Shown here: in pieces, positions 1-13,800 of the stretch
Numbering within the stretch: position 1 is the first letter of the stretch
Layout: the number at the start of each line of letters is the position of its first letter
Source of the DNA: Ptiloglossa arizonensis
Lineage: Eukaryota; Arthropoda; Insecta; Hymenoptera; Colletidae
Direction of reading: 5' to 3'
DNA: 64,000 nucleotides
Assembly (NCBI RefSeq): GCF_051014685.1
Contig: NW_027478399.1
Span: forward strand, 1,674,001-1,738,000
Notes under the pieces: model-generated
What the model was told of the DNA's origin: nothing
Seen by the model: only the letters and a program-made list of their open reading frames with translations
Databases searched by the model: none
Position numbers and translations under genes: made by a program

Positions 1-3000
1 TAGTTATTGGTTTCGAGTATCAGATTCCGAAAATTTTTATGGTTTCTCAACCATTCCTTAACTTCAAACTCCCATATCTCGCGAACGGATTGACGAACTC
101 GAGAAATTCCTGTTGCATCTGAAAGCAGAAACTAGCCCGATTACAACGGTATGTGTATTTTTGCCCTAGACCATAGTAGTTATTGGTTTCGAGAATCAGA
201 TTCCGAAAATTTTGATGGTTTCTCAACCATTCCTTAACTTCAAACTCCCATGTCTCGCGAACGGATTGAGGAAATCGAGAAATTCCTGTTGCGTCTGAAA
301 GTATTAACTCGCCCGATTACAATGGTATGTCTACTTTTCCCCTAGGCCATTCCAGTTATTGGTTTCGAGTATCAGACTTGCGAAAATTTTGATGGTTTCT
401 CAACCATTCCTTAACTTCAAACTCCCATATCTCGCGAACGGATTGACGAACTCGAGAAATTCCTCTTGCATCTGAAAGCAGAAACTCACCCGATTACAAC
501 GGTATATGTATTTTTGCCCTAGGCCATAGTAGTTATTGATTTCGAGTATCAGACTTGCGAAAATTTTTATGGTTTCTCAACCATTCCTTAACTTCAAATT
601 CCTATATCTCGCGAACGGATTGAAGAAATCGAGAAATTCCTGTTGCATCTGAAAGTAGAAACTCGCCCGATTACAACGGTATGTGTGTTTTTCCCCTTGG
701 CCATTGTAGTTATTGGTTTCGAGTACCAGACTTGCAAAAATTTTGATGGTTTCTCAATCATTCCTTAATTTCAAACTCGCATATCTCGCGAACGGATTGT
801 CGAACTCGAGAAATTCCTGTTGCATCTGAAAGCAGAAACTTGCCCGATTACAACGGTATGTGTATTTTTGCCCTAGACCATAGTAGTTATTGGTTTCGAG
901 AACCAGATTCCGAAAATTTTGATCGTTTCTCAACCATTCCTTAAGTTCAAACTCCCATATCTCGCGAACGGATTAACGAACTCGAGTAATTCCTGTTCAA
1001 TCTGAACGCAGAAACTCGTCCGATTACAACTGTATGTGTATTTTTGCCTTAGACCATAGAAGTTATTGTTTTCGAGTATCAGATTCCGCAAATTTTGATG
1101 GTTTCTCATGCATTCCTTAACTTCAAACTCCCATATCTCGCGAACGGATTGAGGAAATCCAGACATTCCTGTTGCATCTGAAAGTAGAAACTCGCCCGGA
1201 TACAGTGCTGTGTGTGTATTTTTCCCCTAGGCCATTTGAGTTACTGGTTTCGAGTATCAGACTTGCAAAAATTTTGATGGCTTCTCAACCATTCTTTAAC
1301 TTCAAACACGCATATCTCGCGAACGGATTGCGGAACTCGAGAAATTCCAGTTGCATCTGAAAGTACAAACTCGCCCGATTACAACCGTATATGTATTTTT
1401 CCCCTAGGCCATTCTAGTTATTCGTTTCAAGCATCAGAATTGCGAAAATTTTTATGCTTCCTCAACCATTTCTTAAATCCAAACTCCCATATCTCGCGAG
1501 CGGATTGATGAATCCGAAAAATTCCTGTTGCGCCTGAAAGTAGAAGCTCGCCCGATTAAAACGGTATGTGTATTTTTCTCCTAGGCCATTGTAGTTATTG
1601 GTTTCGAGTATCAGACTTGCAAAAATTTTGATGGTTTCTCAACCATTCCTTAACTTCAAACTACCATATCTCGCGAACGGATTGACGAACTCGAGTAATT
1701 CCTGTTGAATCTGAAAGCAGAAACTCGCCCGATTACAACTGTATGTGTATTTTTGCCGTAGACCATAGTAGTTATTGGTTTCGAGTATCAGATTCCGCAA
1801 ATTTTTATGGTTTCTCAACCATTCCTTAACTTCAAATTCCCACATTTCTCGAATGGACTGAGAAAATCGAGAAATTCCTGTTGCGTCTGCAAGTAGAAAC
1901 TCTCCCGATTACAATGGTACGAGTATTTTTCACCTAGGCCATTGTAGTTATTGGTTTCGAGTATCAGACTCGCAAAAATTTTGATGGTTTCTCAACAATT
2001 CCTTAACTTCAAACTCCCATATCTCGCGAGCGGATTGACGAGCTCGAGAAATTCCGGTTGCAACTGAAAGTAGAAACTCGCCCGATTACAACGGTATGTG
2101 AATTTTTCCCCTAGGCCATTGCAGTTATTGGTTTCGTGTATCAGATTCGGAAAATTTTGATGGTCTCTCAACCATTCCTTAATTTGAAACTCGCATATCT
2201 CGCGAACGGATTGACGAACTCGAGAAATTCCTGTTGCATCTGAAAGCAGAAACTCGCCCGATTACAACGGTATGTGTATTTTTGCCCTAGACCATAGTAG
2301 TTATTGGTTTCGAGTATCAGACTTGCGAAAATTTTGATGGTTACTCAACCATTCCTTAACTTCAAACTCCCATATCTCGCGAACGGATTGACGCACTCGA
2401 GAAATTCCTCTTGCGTCTGAAAGTAGAAGCTAGCCCAATTACAACGGTATGAGTATTTTTGCCCTGGGCCATAGTAGTTATTGGTTTCGAGTATCAGAAT
2501 AGCGAAAATTTTGATGGTTTCTCAATTATTCCTTAACTTCAAACTCCCATATCTCGCGAATGGATTGTCGAACTCGAGAAATTCCTTTTGCATCTGAAAG
2601 TAGAAGCTCGCCCGATTACAATGGTGTGTGTACTTTTCCCCTAGGCCGTTGTAGTTATTAGTTTCGAGTATCAGACTTGCGAAAATTTTTGATGGTTTCT
2701 CAACCATTCCTTAACTTCAAACTCCCATATCTCGCGAACGGATTGACGAATTCGAGAAATTCCCGTTGCATCTGACAGCAGAAACTCGCCCGATTACAAT
2801 GGTATGTGTACTTTTCCCCTAGGCCATTCCGGTTACTGGTTTCGAGTATCAGACTTGCGAAAATTTTGATGGTTTCTCAACCATTCCTTAACTTCAAACT
2901 CCCACATCTCGCGAACGGATTGACGAACTCGAGAAATTCCTGACGCATCTGAAAGCATAAACTCGCCCGATTACAACCGTATTTGTATTTTTCCCCTAGG

Positions 3001-5701
3001 CCATTGTAGTTACTGGTTTCGAGTATCAGACTTGCGAAAATTTTGATGGTTTCTCAACCATTCCTTAACTTCAAACTCCCATATCTCGCGAACGGATTGA
3101 CGAACTCGAGAAATTCCTGACGCATCTGAAAGTAAAAACTCGCCCGATTACAACGGTATGTGTATTTTTCCCCTAGGCCATTGTAGTTATTGGTTTCGAG
3201 TATCGGACTTGCGAAATTTTGATGGTTTCTCAACCATTCCTTAACTTTAAACTCCCATATCTAGCAAACGAATTGACGACCTCGTGTAATTCCTGACGCC
3301 TCTAAAAGCAGAAACTCGCCCGATTACAACGGTATGTGTATTTTTCACCTAGGCCACTGTAGTTATTTGTTTCGAGTATCAGACTTGCGAATATTTTGAT
3401 GGTTTCTCAACCATTCCTTAAATTCAAACGCCCATATCTCGCGAACGGATCGACGAACTCGAGAAATTCCTGTTGCATCTGAAAGTAGAAACTCTCCCGA
3501 TTACAACGGTATGTGTATTTTTCACCTAGGCCATTGTTGTTAGTGGTTTCGAGTATCAGACTTGCGAAAATTTTGATGGTTTCTCAACCATTCCATAATT
3601 TCAAACTCCCATATCTCGCGAACGGATTGACCAACTCGAGAAATTGCTCTTGCATCTGAAAGCATAAATTCACCCGATTACAACTGTATGTGTATTTTTG
3701 CCGTAGACCATAGTAGTTATTGATTTCGAGTATCAGATTCCGCAAATTTTTATGGTTTCTCAACCATTCCTTAACTTCAAATTCCCATATTTCTCGAACG
3801 GACTGAGAAAATCGAGAAATTCCTGTTGCGTCTGCAAGTAGAAACTCTCCCGATTACAATGGTACGAGTATTTTTCCCCTAGGCCATTGTAGTTATTGGT
3901 TTCGAGTATCAGACTCGCAAAAATTTTGATGGTTTCTCAACCATTCCTTAACTTCAAACTCCCATATCTCGCGAACGGATTGACGAACTCGAGAAATTCC
4001 TCTTGCATCTGAAAGTACAAGCTAGCCCAATTACAGCGGTATGAGTATTTTTGCCCTGGGCCATAGTAGTTATTTGTTTCTAGTATCAGACTTGCGAAAA
4101 TTTTGATGGTTACTCAACCATTCCTTAAATTCAAACGCCCATATCTCGCGAACGGATCGACGAACTCGAGTAATTCCTGTTGCATCTGAAACTAGAAACT
4201 CGCCCGATTACAATGGTGTCTGTACTTTTCCCCTAGGCCATTCCAGTTATTCGCTTCTAGCATCAGAATTTCGAAAACTTTGATCGTTTCTCAACCATCG
4301 CTTAAGTCCAAACTCCGATAGTTCGCAAACGGTTTGACGAATCCGAAAAGATTCTGTTGCATCTGAAAGTACAAACTCTCACGATTACAACGGTATGTGT
4401 ATTTTACCGATATGCCATTGTAGTTATTGGTTTCGAGTATCAGACTTGCGAAAATTTTGATGGTTTCTCAACCATTCCTTAACTTCAAACTCCCATATCT
4501 CGCGAACGGATTGACGAACTCGAGAAATTCCTGACGCATCTGAAAGCAAAAACTCGCCCGATTACAACGGTATGTGTATTTTTCCCCTAGGCCATTGTAG
4601 TTATTTGTTTCGTGTATCAGACTTGCGAAAATTTTGATGGTTTCTCAACCATTCCTTAACTTCAAACTCCCATATCTCGCGAACGGATGGACGAACTCGG
4701 AAAATTCCTGTTGCATCTGACAGCAGAAACTCGCCCGATTACAATGGTATGTGTACTATTCCCTTAGGCCATGCCAGTCATTCGTTTCTAGCATCAGACT
4801 TGCGAAAATTTTGATGGTTTCTCAACCATTCCTTAACTTCAAACTCCCATATCTCGCGAACGGATTGACGAACTCGAGTAATTCCTGTTGAATCTGAAAG
4901 CAGAAACTCGCCCGGTTACAACGGTATGTGTATTTTTGCCCTAGACCACAGTAGTTATTGGTTTCGAGTATCAGACTTGCGAAAATTTTGATGGTTACTC
5001 AACCATTCCTTAACTTCAACCTCGCATATCTCACGAACGGATTGATGAATCCGAAAAATTCCTGTTGCGCCTGAAAGTAGAAACTCGCCCGATTACAACG
5101 GTATGTGTATTTTTCCCCAAGGCCATTGTAGTTATTGGTTTCGAGTATCAGACTTGCAGAAATTTTGATGGTTTCTCAACCATTCCTTAACTTCAAACTC
5201 CCATATCTCGCGAGCGGATTGACGAACTCGAGAAATTCCGGTTGCATCTGAAAGTAGAAACTCGCCCGATTACAACGGTATGTGAATTTTTCCCCTAGGC
5301 CATTGTAGTTATTGGTTTCGAGTATCAGATTCCGAAAATTTTGATGGTTTCTCAACCATTCCTTAATTTGAAACTCACATATCTCGCGAACGGATTGACG
5401 AACTCGAGAAATTCCTGTTGCATCTGAAAGCAGAAACTCGCCCAATTACAATGGTGTTTGTACTTTTCCCCTAGGCAATTCCAGTTATTGGTTTCGAGTA
5501 TCAGACTTGCGAAAATTTTTGATGGTTTCTCAACCATTCCTTAACTTCAAACTCCCACATCTCGCGAACGGATTGACGAACTCGAGAAATTCCTGACGCA
5601 TCTGAAAGCATAAACTCGCCCGATTACAACCGTATTTGTATTTTTCCCCTAGGCCATTGTAGTTACTGGTTTCGAGTATCAGACTTGCGAAAATTTTGAT
5701 G
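1..5701 (+). repeat. Family A, mixed monomers, left segment
   Basis: About 32 monomers of the older, more divergent family. Linkers alternate between TTTTTGCCCTAGACCATAG and TTTTTCCCCTAGGCCATTG. Several sub-blocks recur downstream. Positions 1 to about 400 resemble 19992 onward at an offset of 19,991. About 5010-5440 resembles 24650-24985 and 28190-28620. The marker TTAACTTTAAACTCCC at about 3240 recurs near 6610, 11740, 25530, 29420 and 30480. I see no gene or foreign insertion. Confidence 0.85.
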
Positions 5702-8700
5702 GTTTCTCAACCATTCCTTAACTTCAAACTCCCATATCTCGCGAACGGATTGACGAACTCGAGAAATTCCTGACGCATCTGAAAGTAAAAACTCGCCCGA
5801 TTACAACCGTATATGTATTTTTCCCCTAGGCCATTCTAGTTATTCGTTTCAAGCATCAGAATTGCGAAAATTTTTATGGTTCCTCAACCATTTCTTGAAT
5901 CCAAACTCCCATATCTCGCGAGCGGATTGATGAATCCGAAAAATTCCTGTTGCGCCTGAAAGTAGAAGCTCGCCCGATTAAAACGGTATGTGTATTTTTC
6001 TCCTAGGCCATTGTAGTTATTGGTTTCGAGTATCAGACTTGCAAAAATTTTGATGGTTTCTCAAACATTCCTTAACTTCAATCTACCATATCTCGCGAAC
6101 GGATTGTCGAACTCGAGAAATTCCTTTTGCATCTGACAGCAGAAACTCGCCCGATTACAATGGTATGTGTACTTTCCCCCTGGGCCATTCCAGTCATTCG
6201 TTTCTAGCATCAGACTTGCGAAAATTTTGATGGTTTCTCAATTATTCCTTAACTACAAACTCCCATATCTCGCGAATGGATTGTCGAACTCGAGAAATTC
6301 CTTTTGCATCTGAAAGTAGAAACTCGCCCGATTACAATGGTGTGTGTACTTTTCCCCTAGGCCGTTGTAGTTATTAGTTTCGAGTATCAGACTTGCGAAA
6401 ATTTTGATGGTTTCTCAACCATTCCTTAACTTCAAACTCCCATATCTCGCGAACGGATTGGCGAACTCGAGAAATTCCTGACGCATCTGAAAGTAAAAAC
6501 TCGCCCGATTACAACGGTATGTGTATTTTTCCCCTAGGCCATTGTAGTTATTGGTTTCGAGTATCAGACTTGCGAAAATTTTGATGGTTTCTCAACCATT
6601 CCTTAACTTTAAACTCCCATATCTAGCAAACGAATTGACGACCTCGTGTAATTCCTGACGCCTCTAAAAGCAGAAACTCGCCCGATTACAACGGTATGTG
6701 TATTTTTCACCTAGGCCACTGTAGTTATTTGTTTCGAGTATCAGACTTGCGAATATTTTGATGGTTTCTCAACCATTCCTTAAATTCAAACGCCCATATC
6801 TCGCGAACGGATCGACGAACTCGAGTAATTCCTGTTGCATCTGAAAGTAGAAACTCTCCCGATTACAACGGTATGTGTATTTTTCACCTAGGCCATTGTT
6901 GTTAGTGGTTTCGAGTATCAGACTTGCGAAAATTTTGATGGTTTCTCAACCATTCCATAATTTCAAACTCCCATATCTCGCGAACGGATTGACGAACTCG
7001 AGAAATTCCTATTGCATCTGAATCTAGAAACTCGCCCGATTACAATGGTGTCTGTACTTTTACCCTAGGCCATTCCAGTTATTCGTTTCTAGCATCAGAA
7101 TTTCGAACATTTTGATCGTTTCTCAACCATCGCTTAAGTCCAAACTCCGATATTTCGCAATCGGATTGACGAATCCGAAAAGATTCTGTTGCACCTGAAA
7201 GTACAAACTCTCACGATTACAACGGTATGTGTATTTTACCGCTATGCCATTGTAGTTATTGGTTTCGAGTATCAGACTTGCGAAAACTTTGATGGTTTCT
7301 CAACCATTCCTTAACTTCACACTCCCATATCACGCGAACGGATTGACCAACTCGAGAAATTGCTCTTGCATCTGAAAGCATAAATTCACCCGATTACAAC
7401 TGTATGTGTATTTTTGCCGTAGACCATAGTAGTTATTGATTTCGAGTATCAGATTCCGCAAATTTTTATGGTTTCTCAACCATTCCTTAACTTCAAATTC
7501 CCATATTTCTCGAACGGACTGAGAAAATCGAGAAATTCCTGTTGCGTCTGCAAGTAGAAACTCTCCCGATTACAATGGTACGAGTATTTTTCCCCTAGGC
7601 CATTGTAGTTATTGGTTTCGAGTATCAGACTCGCAAAAATTTTGATGGTTTCTCAACCATTCCTTAACTTCAAACTCCCATATCACGCGAACGGATTGAC
7701 GAACTCGGGAAATTCCTCTTGCATCTGAAAGTACAAGCTAGCACAATTACAGCGGTATGAGTATTTTTGCCCTGGGCCATAGTAGTTATTGGTTTCGAGT
7801 ATCAGAATTGCGAAAATTTTGATGGTTTCTCAATTATTCCTTAACTTCAAACTCCCATATCTCACGAATGGATTGTCGAACTCGAGAAATTCCTTTTGCA
7901 TCTGAAAGTAGAAACTCGCCCGATTACAATGGTGTGTGTACTTTTCCCCTAGGCCGTTGTAGTTATTAGTTTCGAGTATCAGACTTGCGAAAATTTTGAT
8001 GGTTTCTCAACCATTCCTTAACTTCAAACTCCCATATCTCGCGAACGGATTGACGAACTCAAGAAATTCCTGACGCATCTGAAAGTAAAAACTCGCCCGA
8101 TTACAACGGTATGTGTATTTTTCCCCTAGGCCATTGTAGTTATTGGTTTCGAGTATCAGACTTGCGAAAATTTTGATGGTTTCTCAACCATTCCTTAACT
8201 TCAAACTCCCATATCTAGCAAACGTACTGACGACCTCGAGTAATTCCTGACGCCTCTAAAAGCAGAAACTCGCCCGATTACAACGGTATGTGTATTTTTC
8301 CCCTAGGCCATTCCAGTTACTGGTTTCGTGTATCAGACTTGCGAAATGTTTGATTGTTTCTCAACCATTCCTTAATTTCAAACTCCCATATCTCGCGAAC
8401 GGATTGACGAACTCGAGAAATTCCTGTTGCATCTGAAAGCAGAAACTCGCCCGATTACAACGGTGTGTCTATTTTTGCCCTAGTCCATAGTAGTTATTGG
8501 TTTCGAGTATCAGATTTGCGAAAATTTTGATGGTTTATCAACCATTGCTTAACTTCAAACTCCCATATCTCGCGAACCGATTGACGAACTCGAGAAATTT
8601 CTATTGCATCTGAAGGCAGAAACTCGCCCGATTACAATGGTGTGTTTACTTTTCCCCTAGCCCATAGTAGTTATTGATTTCGAGTATCAGACTCGCGAAA

Positions 8701-10833
8701 ATTTTTATGGTTTCTCAACCATTCCTTAACTTCATATTCCCATATCTCGCGAACGGATTGAAGAACTCGAGAAATTCCTGTTGCATCTGAAAGCAGAAAC
8801 TCGCCCGATTACAATGGTGTGTGTACTTTTCCCCTAGGCCGTTCCAGTTATTGGCTTCGAGTATCAGACTTGCGAAAATTTTAATGGACTCTCAACAATT
8901 CCTTAAATTCAAACTCCCATTTCTCGCGAACCGATTGACGAACTCGAGAAATTCCTGTTGCATCTGAAAGTAGCAACTCGCCCGATTACAACGGTATGTG
9001 TATTTTTGCTCGAGACCATAGTAGTTATTGGTTTCCAGTATCAGACTTGCGAAAATTTTGATGGTTTCTCAACCATTCCTTAATTTCAAACTCGCATATC
9101 TCGCGAACGGATTGACGAACTCGCGAAATTCCTGTTGCATCTGAAAGCACAAACTCGCCCGATTACAACGGCGTGTCTATTTTTGCCCTAGACCATAGTA
9201 GTTATTGGTTTCGAGTATCAGATTTGCGAAAATTTTGATGGTTTCTCAACCATTGCTTAACTTCAAAATCCCATATCTCGCGAACGGATTGACGAACTCG
9301 AGAAATTCCGATTGCATCTGAAGGCAGAAACTCGCTCGATTACAATGGTGTGTGTACTTTTCCCCTAGGCCATTCCAGTTATTGGTTTCGAGTATCAGAC
9401 TTGCGAAAATTTTAATAGACTCTCAACCATTCCTTAACTTCAAACTCCCATATCTCGCGAACGGATTGAGGAAATCGAGATATTCCTGTTGCATCTGAAA
9501 GCAGAAACACGCCCGATTACAACGGTATGTGTATTTTTCCCCTTGGCCATTGTACTTATTGGTTTCGAGTATCAGACTCGCGTAAATTTTTATGGTTTCT
9601 CAACCATTCCTTAACTTCAAAGTCCCATATCTCGCGAACGGATTGACGAACTCGAGAAATTCCTGTTGCATCTGAAAGTAGTATCTCGCCCGTTTACAAT
9701 CGTGTGTGTACTTTTCCCCTAGGCCATTCCAGTTATTGGTTTCGTGTATCAGACTTGCGAAATGTTTGATTGTTTCTCAACAATTCCTTAACTTCGAACT
9801 CCCATATCTCGCGAACGGATTGACGAACTCGAGAAATTCTTATTGCGTCTGAAGGCAGAAACTCGCCCGATTACAATGGTGTGTGTACTTTTCCCCTAGG
9901 CCATTCCAGTTATTGGTTTCGAGTATCAGACCTGCGAAAATTTTAATGGACTCTCAACCATTCCTTAAATTCAAACTCCCATTTCTCGCGAACCGATTGA
10001 CGAACTCGAGAAATTCCTGTTGCATCTGAAAGTAGCAACTCGCCCGATTACAACGGTATGTGTATTTTTGCCCTAGGTCATAGTAGTTATTGATTTCGAG
10101 TATCAGACACGCGAAAATTTTTATGGTTTCTCAACCATTCCTTAACTTCAAATTCCCATATCTCACGAACGGATTGAGGAAATCGAGAAATTCCTGTTGC
10201 ATCTGAATGTAGAAGCTCGCCCCATTACAACGGTATGTGTATTTTTGCCCTAGATCATAGTAGTTATTGGTTTCGAGTATCAGACTTGCGAAAATTTTGA
10301 TGGTTTCTCAACCATTCCTTAACTTCAAACTCCCATATCTCGCGAACTGATTGACGAACTCGAGAAATTCCTGTTGCAGCTGAAAGTAGAAACTTGCCCG
10401 ATTACAATGGTGTGTGTACTTTTCCCCGAGGCAATTCCAGTTATTGGTTTCGAGTATCAGACTTGCGAAAATTTTGATCGTTTCTCAACCATTCCTTAAG
10501 TTCAAACTCCCATATCTCGCGAACGGATTGACGAACTCGAGTAATTCCTGTTGAATCTGAAAGCAGAAACTCGTCCGATTACAACTGTATGTGTATTTTT
10601 GCCATAGACCATAGTAGTTATTGATTTCGAGTATCAGACTCGCGTAAATTTTTATGGTTTCTCAACCATTCCTTAATTTCAAATTCCCATATCTCGCGAA
10701 CGGATTGACGAACTCGGAAAATTCCTGTTGCATCTGAAAGCAGAAACTCGCCCGATTACAACGGTATGTGTATTTTTGCCCTAGGCCATAGTGGTTATTT
10801 ATTTCGAGTATGAGGCTCATGTAAATTTTTAAT
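5702..10833 (+). repeat. 5,132-bp segmental tandem duplication, copy 1
   Basis: This block of about 29 monomers is followed directly by a near-identical copy at a constant offset of 5,132 bp. Anchors include CCATTCTAGTTATTCG at 5831 and 10963, the shared TCTAGCAAACGTACTG near 8215 and 13347, and the unusual AGTATGAGGCTCATGTAAA near 10807 and 15939. Homology at this offset begins near 5702, within the shared GTTTCTCAACCATTCC core. Upstream of that the two flanks differ. The left edge could lie anywhere in that core. Confidence 0.88.
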
Positions 10834-13800
10834 GTTTCTCAACCATTCCTTAACTTCAAACTCCCATATCTCGCGAACGGATTGACGAACTCGAGAAATT
10901 CCTGACGCATCTGAAAGTAAAAACTCGCCCGATTACAACCGTATATGTATTTTTCCCCTAGGCCATTCTAGTTATTCGTTTCAAGCATCAGAATTGCGAA
11001 AATTTTTATGGTTCCTCAACCATTTCTTGAATCCAAACTCCCATATCTCGCGAGCGGATTGATGAATCCGAAAAATTCCTGTTGCGCCTGAAAGTAGAAG
11101 CTCGCCCGATTAAAACGGTATGTGTATTTTTCTCCTAGGCCATTGTAGTTATTGGTTTCGAGTATCAGACTTGCAAAAATTTTGATGGTTTCTCAAACAT
11201 TCCTTAACTTCAATCTACCATATCTCGCGAACGGATTGTCGAACTCGAGAAATTCCTTTTGCATCTGACAGCAGAAACTCGCCCGATTACAATGGTATGT
11301 GTACTTTCCCCCTGGGCCATTCCAGTCATTCGTTTCTAGCATCAGACTTGCGAAAATTTTGATGGTTTCTCAATTATTCCTTAACTACAAACTCCCATAT
11401 CTCGCGAATGGATTGTCGAACTCGAGAAATTCCTTTTGCATCTGAAAGTAGAAACTCGCCCGATTACAATGGTGTGTGTACTTTTCCCCTAGGCCGTTGT
11501 AGTTATTAGTTTCGAGTATCAGACTTGCGAAAATTTTGATGGTTTCTCAACCATTCCTTAACTTCAAACTCCCATATCTCGCGAACGGATTGGCGAACTC
11601 GAGAAATTCCTGACGCATCTGAAAGTAAAAACTCGCCCGATTACAACGGTATGTGTATTTTTCCCCTAGGCCATTGTAGTTATTGGTTTCGAGTATCAGA
11701 CTTGCGAAAATTTTGATGGTTTCTCAACCATTCCTTAACTTTAAACTCCCATATCTAGCAAACGAATTGACGACCTCGTGTAATTCCTGACGCCTCTAAA
11801 AGCAGAAACTCGCCCGATTACAACGGTATGTGTATTTTTCACCTAGGCCACTGTAGTTATTTGTTTCGAGTATCAGACTTGCGAATATTTTGATGGTTTC
11901 TCAACCATTCCTTAAATTCAAACGCCCATATCTCGCGAACGGATCGACGAACTCGAGTAATTCCTGTTGCATCTGAAAGTAGAAACTCTCCCGATTACAA
12001 CGGTATGTGTATTTTTCACCTAGGCCATTGTTGTTAGTGGTTTCGAGTATCAGACTTGCGAAAATTTTGATGGTTTCTCAACCATTCCATAATTTCAAAC
12101 TCCCATATCTCGCGAACGGATTGACGAACTCGAGAAATTCCTATTGCATCTGAATCTAGAAACTCGCCCGATTACAATGGTGTCTGTACTTTTACCCTAG
12201 GCCATTCCAGTTATTCGTTTCTAGCATCAGAATTTCGAACATTTTGATCGTTTCTCAACCATCGCTTAAGTCCAAACTCCGATATTTCGCAATCGGATTG
12301 ACGAATCCGAAAAGATTCTGTTGCACCTGAAAGTACAAACTCTCACGATTACAACGGTATGTGTATTTTACCGCTATGCCATTGTAGTTATTGGTTTCGA
12401 GTATCAGACTTGCGAAAACTTTGATGGTTTCTCAACCATTCCTTAACTTCACACTCCCATATCACGCGAACGGATTGACCAACTCGAGAAATTGCTCTTG
12501 CATCTGAAAGCATAAATTCACCCGATTACAACTGTATGTGTATTTTTGCCGTAGACCATAGTAGTTATTGATTTCGAGTATCAGATTCCGCAAATTTTTA
12601 TGGTTTCTCAACCATTCCTTAACTTCAAATTCCCATATTTCTCGAACGGACTGAGAAAATCGAGAAATTCCTGTTGCGTCTGCAAGTAGAAACTCTCCCG
12701 ATTACAATGGTACGAGTATTTTTCCCCTAGGCCATTGTAGTTATTGGTTTCGAGTATCAGACTCGCAAAAATTTTGATGGTTTCTCAACCATTCCTTAAC
12801 TTCAAACTCCCATATCACGCGAACGGATTGACGAACTCGGGAAATTCCTCTTGCATCTGAAAGTACAAGCTAGCACAATTACAGCGGTATGAGTATTTTT
12901 GCCCTGGGCCATAGTAGTTATTGGTTTCGAGTATCAGAATTGCGAAAATTTTGATGGTTTCTCAATTATTCCTTAACTTCAAACTCCCATATCTCACGAA
13001 TGGATTGTCGAACTCGAGAAATTCCTTTTGCATCTGAAAGTAGAAACTCGCCCGATTACAATGGTGTGTGTACTTTTCCCCTAGGCCGTTGTAGTTATTA
13101 GTTTCGAGTATCAGACTTGCGAAAATTTTGATGGTTTCTCAACCATTCCTTAACTTCAAACTCCCATATCTCGCGAACGGATTGACGAACTCAAGAAATT
13201 CCTGACGCATCTGAAAGTAAAAACTCGCCCGATTACAACGGTATGTGTATTTTTCCCCTAGGCCATTGTAGTTATTGGTTTCGAGTATCAGACTTGCGAA
13301 AATTTTGATGGTTTCTCAACCATTCCTTAACTTCAAACTCCCATATCTAGCAAACGTACTGACGACCTCGAGTAATTCCTGACGCCTCTAAAAGCAGAAA
13401 CTCGCCCGATTACAACGGTATGTGTATTTTTCCCCTAGGCCATTCCAGTTACTGGTTTCGTGTATCAGACTTGCGAAATGTTTGATTGTTTCTCAACCAT
13501 TCCTTAATTTCAAACTCCCATATCTCGCGAACGGATTGACGAACTCGAGAAATTCCTGTTGCATCTGAAAGCAGAAACTCGCCCGATTACAACGGTGTGT
13601 CTATTTTTGCCCTAGTCCATAGTAGTTATTGGTTTCGAGTATCAGATTTGCGAAAATTTTGATGGTTTATCAACCATTGCTTAACTTCAAACTCCCATAT
13701 CTCGCGAACCGATTGACGAACTCGAGAAATTTCTATTGCATCTGAAGGCAGAAACTCGCCCGATTACAATGGTGTGTTTACTTTTCCCCTAGCCCATAGT

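Noticed and set aside
5176..5445. Identical 89-codon minus-strand frames at 5176-5445 and 28349-28618, and similar 60-89 codon frames at many other places.
   Set aside because: The match comes from segmental copying of the satellite. There is no start context, domain or constraint on codon positions, and neighbouring copies are broken by frameshifts.
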